Both the position numbers and the translations under genes were made by a program. The notes beneath the pieces are model-generated. The model searched no databases. It saw only the letters and a list, made by a program, of their open reading frames with translations, and was not told where the DNA came from. Below, one piece after another: positions 1-5,814 of a stretch of 9,138 bases of DNA. Source of the DNA: VRUE01 sp036265675 (GTDB lineage Bacteria; Actinomycetota; Thermoleophilia; Solirubrobacterales; 70-9); the NCBI GenBank assembly GCA_036265675.1, contig DATAOP010000011.1:1-9138 (forward strand). Reading direction: 5' to 3'. How positions within the stretch are numbered: position 1 is the stretch's first letter; every line of letters starts with the position of its first letter.

Positions 1-528
1 CACGATCGCGCATTGGGTCCCCTTCGCGGTCAGCGACGCTGCCACCTCGCAGCCGATGTAGCTGCCGCCGATCAGCACCACACGCTCAGCGCCCTCGGCC
101 GCCTCGCGAATCCCGTCGGAGTTGCCGAACGCCCGCAGGTAGTGAATCCCTTCCTGCCCCGCACCCTCCACCCGGAGGATGTTCACGTTCGCGCCGGTGG
201 CGAGCAGCGCCTTCTCGAACCCCACCCGTTCCCCGCCCTGCAGCGTCACGGCGCGATCGTCCGCATCGAGCGACATCACGTTGACCCCGCTCAGCAGCTC
301 GACCTCGTTCTCCTCGTACCAGGAGGCCGGATTGACGTAGGCGTCCTCGCGCGAGGCCTCGCCCCGCAGGTACTCCTTCGAGAGCGGCGGACGTTCGTAG
401 GGAGGCTCGGGCTCGCGGCCGACGAGGAGAATCGAGCCATCGGCGCCGCGCTTGCGGAGCTCCGCAGCGCAGTGGCCCGACGCGAGGCCTCCACCGATCA
501 GCAGGAAGTCGGCCGATCGGGCTGCCAT
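1..528 (-). CDS. FAD/NAD(P)H-dependent oxidoreductase (ferredoxin reductase / AIF-like), N-terminal part, cut by window edge
   Basis: The reading frame is open from an ATG at 528 to the left edge, giving the first 176 residues. Seen: an N-terminal FAD Rossmann motif (LLIGGGLASG, residues 9-18), the motif PPYERPPLSK (42-51) characteristic of putidaredoxin-reductase, rubredoxin-reductase and AIF-like enzymes, the LLATGA motif closing the first FAD-binding section (108-113), and the start of the NAD(P)H Rossmann fold with VVLIGGSYIGCE (150-161). The family, about 390-410 residues, moves electrons from NAD(P)H through FAD to a small ferredoxin, rubredoxin or quinone. The remaining FAD and interface domains lie outside the window. 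The start is fixed by a TGATG junction: the ATG shares its A with the stop of the RCK gene upstream, so translation is probably coupled. No ferredoxin partner is visible, so the acceptor is unknown. Family call firm; substrate open. Confidence 0.9.
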   Translation of the reverse strand, partial: MAARSADFLLIGGGLASGHCAAELRKRGADGSILLVGREPEPPYERPPLSKEYLRGEASREDAYVNPASWYEENEVELLSGVNVMSLDADDRAVTLQGGERVGFEKALLATGANVNILRVEGAGQEGIHYLRAFGNSDGIREAAEGAERVVLIGGSYIGCEVAASLTAKGTQCAIV

Positions 529-1202
529 CACCCGGTTCCGTTCCCGCCAGGGCCAAACAGGTCCTTGAGCTCGTCCTCGCGGCCCGGGTCGAGAACGGCG
601 AGAACCTCGTCCCCGGGCTCGAGCACGGTGTCGGGGCCGGGCACGAACCCCTTGCCGTCGCGGAGGACCGAGATCAGCAGGCTGCCGTCGGGCATCGAGA
701 GGTCGCCGACCCTGCGCCCGGTGACCCGGGAGTCCTTGCCGAGCAGCATCTCGATGATCTCGAGCTGCTCCTCCTGGAGGTCGAGCAGGTGGACCAGGCC
801 GTACTCGGGCACCTCGTGCTCGAGCAGGCGCAGGATCAGGTCGGTCGCCGAGATCGAGGGCTTGATGCCGAGCAGGTCGAAGTGCTGTCGGTTGCGGGGG
901 TTGTTGACGCGGGCAATGATCTGGCCGACGTCGTACTTCTCGCGCGCGACCTGGCAGATCAGGATGTTGTCCTCGTCGTCGCCGGTGACGGCGATCACCA
1001 TGTCTGCGCGCTGCACCCCGGCCCGCTCGAGCACCCATAGCTCGGAGGCGTCGCCGTAGAGGACGTTGTGCTCGAGCTCCTGCTCCACGGTCAGGTAGCG
1101 GCGGCGGTTACTCTCGATCACCGTCACCTCATGCTCCTTTTCGAGCAGCTCGCGGGCCAGATTCCAGCCGACCTTCCCGGCGCCGACGATGATGATGTAC
1201 AT
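528..1202 (-). CDS. TrkA family protein, two-domain RCK (TrkA-N + TrkA-C), K+ transport regulator
   Basis: The protein has 224 residues. The N-terminal Rossmann fold shows VGAGKVG (6-12) and an acidic residue at the end of strand 2 (VIES, E30), which favours NAD(H). The family signature TGDDEDNILICQVA (73-86) and IIARVNNPRN (95-104) follow. Residues about 137-215 match a TrkA-C (RCK-C) domain: a KDSRVTGRRVGDL stretch (156-168), SLLISVLRDG (174-183) and PGDEVLAV (196-203). RCK proteins form cytoplasmic rings that bind nucleotides and control K+ transporter subunits. About 220 residues is the usual size of the short actinobacterial CeoB/CeoC type. The start at 1202 is preferred over an in-frame start at 1325 because it is preceded by a good Shine-Dalgarno and overlaps the upstream stop as TGATG; the extra 41 residues do not look like RCK sequence. 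It sits with another RCK gene and two APC-USP permeases, and no TrkH/KtrB subunit is seen. Confidence 0.92.
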   Translation of the reverse strand: MYIIIVGAGKVGWNLARELLEKEHEVTVIESNRRRYLTVEQELEHNVLYGDASELWVLERAGVQRADMVIAVTGDDEDNILICQVAREKYDVGQIIARVNNPRNRQHFDLLGIKPSISATDLILRLLEHEVPEYGLVHLLDLQEEQLEIIEMLLGKDSRVTGRRVGDLSMPDGSLLISVLRDGKGFVPGPDTVLEPGDEVLAVLDPGREDELKDLFGPGGNGTG

Positions 1203-1663
1203 CAGGCGGCTTCCTCGGATCCGCTCGGCTTGCCGCTCGGAGCATCGGCGAGGACGGCGCTCTCGAGCATCTCGATCGCGACCCGGGTCGGGCAGATCGT
1301 GTGCAGCCCCTGCTGCTGGTACCACTCGGCGCGCAGCGGGTCGAGGATACGGGCGATGACGGTCGGCACCTGGTAGCGGCGCTGCGCGATCTGGGCGATC
1401 ACGATGTTGGTGTTGTCGCCGTCGGTCGAGGCGATGAAGGCGTCGGCCCGCTCGATCCCGGCCGCGACCAGGGCGTCGATCTCGAGCCCGGCACCCACCG
1501 TGAACATTCCGCCGAGGTCCTCCCAGCCCTTCTCGAGGCCGACCTCGAGCCGGGTGTGCGACTCCGGGTCCTCGTCGAGGCAGGAGACTTCATGGCCTTC
1601 TCGCAACATCGTCCGGGCGACGGACGAGCCGACCCGCCCGCAGCCCACAATCAGGATGAACAC
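1202..1663 (-). CDS. Single-domain TrkA-N (RCK-N) NAD-binding protein
   Basis: The protein has 153 residues and starts with GTG at 1663. Seen: Rossmann motif VGCGRVGSSVA (6-16), an acidic end of strand 2 (CLDED, 28-32), STDGDNTNIVIAQIA (79-93) equivalent to the TGDDxxN signature of TrkA, and VIARILDP (102-109). After EMLESAV (131-137) the chain ends in a short low-complexity tail (APSGKPSGSEEAA) where a TrkA-C domain would normally begin, so this is an RCK-N domain alone. The reading frame ends cleanly, with no sign of a frameshifted C-domain. It overlaps the two-domain RCK gene by one base (TGATG), suggesting a fixed ratio and perhaps hetero-assembly. The start lies 17 bases after the permease stop with no clear Shine-Dalgarno. 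The open frame continues upstream to 2296, but that part is antisense-like Arg/Gly-rich sequence overlapping the USP domain of the permease and is not credible. Confidence 0.9.
   Translation of the reverse strand: MFILIVGCGRVGSSVARTMLREGHEVSCLDEDPESHTRLEVGLEKGWEDLGGMFTVGAGLEIDALVAAGIERADAFIASTDGDNTNIVIAQIAQRRYQVPTVIARILDPLRAEWYQQQGLHTICPTRVAIEMLESAVLADAPSGKPSGSEEAA
1211..1216 (-). promoter_or_regulatory. Shine-Dalgarno for the two-domain RCK gene
   Basis: On the minus strand GAGGAA lies 8 bases before the ATG at 1202, inside the end of the preceding RCK gene. It is the clearest ribosome binding site among the overlapping genes and decides the start at 1202 over the longer in-frame alternative at 1325. 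Confidence 0.65.
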
Positions 1664-1680
1664 CGTCGAGATACTACGCG

Positions 1681-3678
1681 TCAATCGACAGTTTCGGGCG
1701 GGGCGGTGAGAAGGACCCGGCACGGGGCCTTCTTCAGCACGTACTGCGTCGCCGAGCCGATCTCGGCCGGCCTTGCCGCCCCGATGCCGCCCAGCACCGC
1801 CCCTCCGCGGACCTTCGTCGGCGGCTCGCCACCGACGATGATCGCCTCCGCGTGCCTGCGCATCGCCTCCTCGACGATGCCCTTGCCGACGTCGCGCGCC
1901 CGCAGCAGCTCCGCCGACACCGCGACGTTCTCGTACTCCTCGCCGACCTCGCGGGCGCGCTCGAGCACGCGCCGCGCCTCCTCCTCGCGCTCCTCCGGAA
2001 GATCGGCGTCGAGCGGCTGCGTCAGCGGGACCTCGACGACGTAGACGACCTCGAGGCGCGTCTCCTTGCCGCTGCCGTCGGACTCCTCGGCGGTGGCCGC
2101 GGCGAGCCGGCCCGCGGTCGAGACGATGTCGTCGTCCAGCTCGGTCCCGAAGACCGGGACGAGGATATTGCTGTAGGAGACCTCGCGCACCTGCTTGGTG
2201 AGCGCCCGCTCGGTGACCGAGACCCGCCTCGTCAGCGACGTTCCCTCGACCAACTTCCGGTAGACGACGTAGAAGAGCAGGCCGAAGGCCATCCACCCGA
2301 GGCCGACCCAGCGCGCGGTTTCGTGGATCGCGAGGACGCTGATGAATGCGAGGCCGGTTAGCACCGCCGCCACCACGACCGGGACCGGGATGCTCGCGCC
2401 GCGCCAGCCGACGTTGCCCGGCACCCGGAACGGACGCGGCCGGTCAGGTTCGGTCATCCGCAGGCGCAGGATCGAGAGGTGGGCAATCGTGATCGCCAGA
2501 GTCGCCCCGAAGGCGTAGAACCCGGCGAGCAGCTTGACGTCGGTCGGAAGCACGAGCCCGATCGCGACCAGGCCGGAGAGCGCGATCGCGACGTGCGGGG
2601 TCGCGTGACGCGCATTCAGCTGCCCGAGCCAGCTCGGGATCTGGCGGTTGATCGCCAGGGTGTAGATGTGGCGCGAGACGCCGAGCATCGCCGTCGTCGC
2701 CGCCCAGAACAGGACTGGGGTCGCGACGACCGCGACGATCCAGCGCATCGAATCCGCCACCCACGACGGTTCGAACGCCGAGACCACCCCCAGGATCGGC
2801 TCCTCGACGAACTCGCCGCCGAGCGCCGTGTGCGGCCCGTCGGGTCCGGCGACGACCGGCACCGCCATCAGCGCGATCGCCGCCATCCCGGCATAGATCA
2901 GTGGGACCGCGACGGCGCCGACCGAGACGATCCGCTTCAGGTCGCGCGTCCTGACGTCGATGTCGGGGGCGAGGTCGGACGCCGCCTCGATTCCCGCGTA
3001 GGCGAGCATCGCGACCACCGCGGCGTAGATCACATCCTTCAGGCTCGGGTTCGTGAACAGATCGAGCTGATCGGTGAGCCTGTCCGGGTGGAACACGGCG
3101 AGGGCGCCGACAACGATCACCGCCAGCTGTAGCGTGATGTCGGCGAGCGCGAGCACGACCAGCCAGCGTTCGCGGACGCCGCGCCCGGTGATGTTGAGGA
3201 CGTTGAGGACGCAAGCGACGACGATCACCGCGGCGGCGATCCCGATCTCCCAGCCGGAGTCGGCGAAGCCCGAGGCGACCGGAGTCAGGTAGTGCGGGAC
3301 CGAGATCGCCGCCAGCGCCGCGACGATCAGATAGTCGATCAGGATCGCCCAGCCGGCGATGAACGCGATCAGCTCGTTGAAGCCGTGGCGGGCGAAGCTC
3401 GAGGAACCGCCGCGCTCGCGGATCATCGCCCCACCCTCGACATAGCTCAGCGTGGCGAGGACGAACAACAGCCCGGAGACGAGGAAGATCAGCGGCGTCA
3501 GACCGAGCCCGCGATCGGCGACTACACCGAGGGCGAAGTAGATCGAGAACCCGATCGCCGAGTAGACGGCGACGAACAGCCCCGGGACGCCGAGCCCGCG
3601 CTCGAACAGCGGCTCGAGGCGCGAGCGCGGCGGCTGCGCGGGCTGCGCGCCCTCCGCGACCTGTTCGGGCTCGCTCAC
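1681..3678 (-). CDS. APC superfamily permease with C-terminal USP domain (paralogue A)
   Basis: The protein has 665 residues. A hydrophilic N-terminus (about 1-28) leads into about twelve membrane helices (about 30-475). APC features include the broken helix 1 (AIGFSIYFALG, 41-51), the GGSSSFARHGFNEL loop (90-103) before helix 3, and YAGIEAASD (227-235) in helix 6, followed by an acidic/basic loop. Residues about 503-660 form a USP-type alpha/beta domain: strand 1 NILVPVF (504-510), then IIVGGEP (613-619), GSATQYVLKKAPCRVLL (641-657), where GS and the helix after it match the USP nucleotide loop, although an insertion separates the glycines. Transport substrate is unknown: amino acids or K+ (as in KimA) are both possible. 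Helix 3 carries Asp115 where paralogue B has Asn. The GTG start at 3678 overlaps the small upstream gene by 4 bases (GTGA), and RCK genes follow 17 bases downstream. Confidence 0.9.
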   Translation of the reverse strand: MSEPEQVAEGAQPAQPPRSRLEPLFERGLGVPGLFVAVYSAIGFSIYFALGVVADRGLGLTPLIFLVSGLLFVLATLSYVEGGAMIRERGGSSSFARHGFNELIAFIAGWAILIDYLIVAALAAISVPHYLTPVASGFADSGWEIGIAAAVIVVACVLNVLNITGRGVRERWLVVLALADITLQLAVIVVGALAVFHPDRLTDQLDLFTNPSLKDVIYAAVVAMLAYAGIEAASDLAPDIDVRTRDLKRIVSVGAVAVPLIYAGMAAIALMAVPVVAGPDGPHTALGGEFVEEPILGVVSAFEPSWVADSMRWIVAVVATPVLFWAATTAMLGVSRHIYTLAINRQIPSWLGQLNARHATPHVAIALSGLVAIGLVLPTDVKLLAGFYAFGATLAITIAHLSILRLRMTEPDRPRPFRVPGNVGWRGASIPVPVVVAAVLTGLAFISVLAIHETARWVGLGWMAFGLLFYVVYRKLVEGTSLTRRVSVTERALTKQVREVSYSNILVPVFGTELDDDIVSTAGRLAAATAEESDGSGKETRLEVVYVVEVPLTQPLDADLPEEREEEARRVLERAREVGEEYENVAVSAELLRARDVGKGIVEEAMRRHAEAIIVGGEPPTKVRGGAVLGGIGAARPAEIGSATQYVLKKAPCRVLLTAPPETVD

Positions 3679-3881
3679 CGGCGGTTTTCCGAACCCATCC
3701 GTGCCGAGGCCCAGAGCCGGCCGGCGCCGACGGCGAGGAAGGCGATCCCCAGTACGACCCCGACCGAGAGCGGGCCGCCGCCGTTGACGAGGGCGCTGAC
3801 CAGGATCACCAGCCCGAGCGCGATCAGCACGAACGAGAAGGCGCGGACAGAGCCGCGGTAGATCCGCTCTGGAGAGGCCAT
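3675..3881 (-). CDS. Small two-helix membrane protein, unknown function
   Basis: This encodes 68 residues and I do not recognise the family. Seen: a short basic cytoplasmic-type N-terminus (MASPERIYRGSVR), one hydrophobic segment about 15-33 (rich in Phe, Leu, Ile, Val), a Gly-rich turn NGGGP (33-37), a second hydrophobic segment about 38-56, and a basic tail ending in Arg-Arg. This is a helical hairpin with both ends probably inside by the positive-inside rule. It begins 10 bases after the stop of permease B and overlaps the start of permease A by 4 bases (GTGA), so it is in phase with operon expression and probably translated. A role as an accessory subunit of one of the flanking transporters is an inference from position only. 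Confidence 0.75.
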   Translation of the reverse strand: MASPERIYRGSVRAFSFVLIALGLVILVSALVNGGGPLSVGVVLGIAFLAVGAGRLWASARMGSENRR

Positions 3882-3891
3882 CGGGACGATT

Positions 3892-5790
3892 CTAGGCGGG
3901 CGTCGGCTGGGATTCCGCGGCGGCCTGGACCCCGTGGTCGGAGACGACGATCACCCGGCACGGGCGCTCGGCCAGGACCGTTTCCAGGGTCTTGTCGTAG
4001 ATCGGGGTGCCGTTGCGGAAGCGGAGTGGGACGACGACCGCGGCGGCGTTGATCATCTTCGCCTCGTCGGCGATCGAGTATCCGGCCTGCCCCGGGCGCA
4101 CCCGCTCTACGTGGCCGGTCACGCGCTGGCCCCCGATCAGCTTCGCCTGCTCGACCTTGCTCTGGGCGTTGGTTTCCTCGGTGCGCAGCTCGGCGTCCAG
4201 CGGCAGGTTGGTCGGGACGGTCAGCATCGAGTGGACGTGGATCCCGCGCAGCCGTTTCGAGGCGAGCTTGACCGCGGTGCCGACCATCTCCTCCGAGAAC
4301 GGGTCTTCGTCCTCGAAGGCGACGAGGACGCTTCGGTACTCGATCTCCTCGACCCCGAGCGGCTCCGGGGTGACCACCTTGACCGTCTCGGTCAGCGGCA
4401 GTCTCTGGTTACGGCGATAGAGCATGTAGACGACGACGCCGAGCACCATCCAGCCCGAGCCGACGATCAGCGTCGTCGGGTTGAGCGCCATCACGACGAT
4501 CCAGGCGGCGAAGGTGCCGAGGCCGCCGAGTACCGCGGTCAGCGGCAGCTCGGCGCCGAGCGCGCGGAAGTTGAGCGGCGGCTTCCACGGACGTTCCTCG
4601 AGCGATTTTCGCCGCCGCAGCTGGATCACCGCGAGGTGGGCGATCGTGAACGAGAGCATCGCGCCGAACGAGTACATCGTCGCCAGGAAGTCGGTCTTGC
4701 CCGGCAGCAGGGTCAGCGTCGCGATTCCGGCGAAGATCATGATCGCGATGTAGGGGGTCCGGTAGCGCGGGTGGACCTGCCTGAGGATCTCCGGCAGCTG
4801 CCGATGTTGCCCCATCGAGTAGGTCAGTCGCGAGACGCCGATCAGGCCTGCGTTGGTGGCGATCAGGAGGATCACCGCGGCGAGGACGCCGACGTAGAAG
4901 CGGAGGATTTCGGTCAATCCGGCGCTCAGCCCGAGGTTCTCGACGATGCCCAGGATCGGGTCGTTGGCGAACTCGCTGCCGAGGGCGGTCGAGTAGTGGC
5001 CCGGCGCGTCCTGGGTGACCGGCATCGCCGACAGCGCGACCATCGGGATGAAGAGGTAGAGGCCGAGGACCGCGGCGACGGTGATCCCGACGCTGCGGGG
5101 GATCGATTTCGCCGCTTCGCGCGCCTCCTCGGCCATGTTCGAGATCGTCTCGATCCCGGTGTAGGCGATCATCCCGACCGCGATCCCGAGCGCGAAGTCG
5201 CTCCAGGTCGGGGCAACTCCGAGGTGGACGTTGTCGACCAGCACGCTGGGGCTGAAGACGAGGAACAGGCCGATCCCGACGAGCACCACCTGGGTCGCGA
5301 GGTCGGCGATGGCGAGGATCAGGTTGAGCTGCGCCGACTCCTGCGAGCCGCGGATGTTGAGCAGCGCCAGGCCGCCGATCAGGACGGCGCCGCCGATGAT
5401 GTCCCCCGGCCCGTGCCCGAGCGGCTCCCAGAAGACGGCCAGGTAGTGGGGCACGAAGTAGGCCGAGATCGCGACCGTGATCGTGTAGTTGAGCATCTGC
5501 CCCCAGGCGGCGATGAAGCTGACCAGCTCGTTGAAGGCGTGCCGGGCGAAGCTGGACGAGCCCCCCGCCTCCGGATACATCACGGTGGCCTCGGCATAGG
5601 TGGCGGCGGTCGCAGCGAAGATCAGGCCGGAGATCACGAACGCGATCGGGGTCAGCCCGAGCGCGAACGACGCGGTCACCCCGAGTGCGTAGTAGATCGA
5701 GGAGCCGACGTTCCCGTAGGCGGCCGAGAACAGCGCGCCGACACCGTGAACTCGGCTCAGCGATTCGTCTCTGGGGATGCGCCGGGCCAT
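3892..5790 (-). CDS. APC superfamily permease with C-terminal USP-like domain (paralogue B)
   Basis: The protein has 632 residues. About twelve membrane helices span residues about 17-457, with the APC helix 1 pattern AAYGNVGSSIYYALG (23-37), the loop GGSSSFARHAFNEL (76-89), NYTITVAISA (101-110) in helix 3 and YTGIETISNMAEEA (210-223) in helix 6. After a short linker, residues about 484-617 form a USP-like domain: strand RSVLVAFEDEDP (486-497), then VVVPLRFRNGTPIYDKTLE (585-603) and RPCRVIVVSD (609-618). The glycine-rich GxxG...GS nucleotide loop is absent, so this USP domain probably does not bind ATP in the usual way. It is clearly a paralogue of permease A, sharing the SSSFARH(G/A)FNEL loop and helix 6. 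The ATG at 5790 lies 24 bases after the upstream oxidase stop and has an AAGGAA upstream. Substrate is not determinable from sequence. Confidence 0.9.
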   Translation of the reverse strand: MARRIPRDESLSRVHGVGALFSAAYGNVGSSIYYALGVTASFALGLTPIAFVISGLIFAATAATYAEATVMYPEAGGSSSFARHAFNELVSFIAAWGQMLNYTITVAISAYFVPHYLAVFWEPLGHGPGDIIGGAVLIGGLALLNIRGSQESAQLNLILAIADLATQVVLVGIGLFLVFSPSVLVDNVHLGVAPTWSDFALGIAVGMIAYTGIETISNMAEEAREAAKSIPRSVGITVAAVLGLYLFIPMVALSAMPVTQDAPGHYSTALGSEFANDPILGIVENLGLSAGLTEILRFYVGVLAAVILLIATNAGLIGVSRLTYSMGQHRQLPEILRQVHPRYRTPYIAIMIFAGIATLTLLPGKTDFLATMYSFGAMLSFTIAHLAVIQLRRRKSLEERPWKPPLNFRALGAELPLTAVLGGLGTFAAWIVVMALNPTTLIVGSGWMVLGVVVYMLYRRNQRLPLTETVKVVTPEPLGVEEIEYRSVLVAFEDEDPFSEEMVGTAVKLASKRLRGIHVHSMLTVPTNLPLDAELRTEETNAQSKVEQAKLIGGQRVTGHVERVRPGQAGYSIADEAKMINAAAVVVPLRFRNGTPIYDKTLETVLAERPCRVIVVSDHGVQAAAESQPTPA

Positions 5791-5801
5791 CTAGGCACCG
5801 A

Positions 5802-5807
5802 TTCCTT
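5802..5807 (-). promoter_or_regulatory. Shine-Dalgarno candidate for permease B
   Basis: AAGGAA on the minus strand lies 11 bases before the ATG at 5790, within the 24-base gap after the oxidase gene. The spacing is somewhat long but it is the only purine-rich run there. Confidence 0.5.
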
Positions 5808-5814
5808 CAGGCAT

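Noticed and set aside
13..1059. 348-residue plus-strand open frame opposite the oxidoreductase and RCK gene
   Set aside because: The minus strand encodes recognisable FAD and RCK motifs in the same place; the plus-strand product is low-complexity Ser/Arg/Pro-rich sequence.
1203..1325. 41-residue N-terminal extension of the two-domain RCK gene
   Set aside because: It has no RCK similarity, while the ATG at 1202 has a Shine-Dalgarno and begins directly with the first Rossmann strand.
1664..2296. In-frame N-terminal extension of the single-domain RCK gene
   Set aside because: The extension overlaps the USP domain of permease A in another frame and is Arg/Gly-rich noise; the RCK fold starts at the GTG at 1663.
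2444..3214. 256-residue minus-strand frame inside permease A
   Set aside because: It is an alternative frame of the permease gene, Arg-rich, with no membrane segments or motifs.
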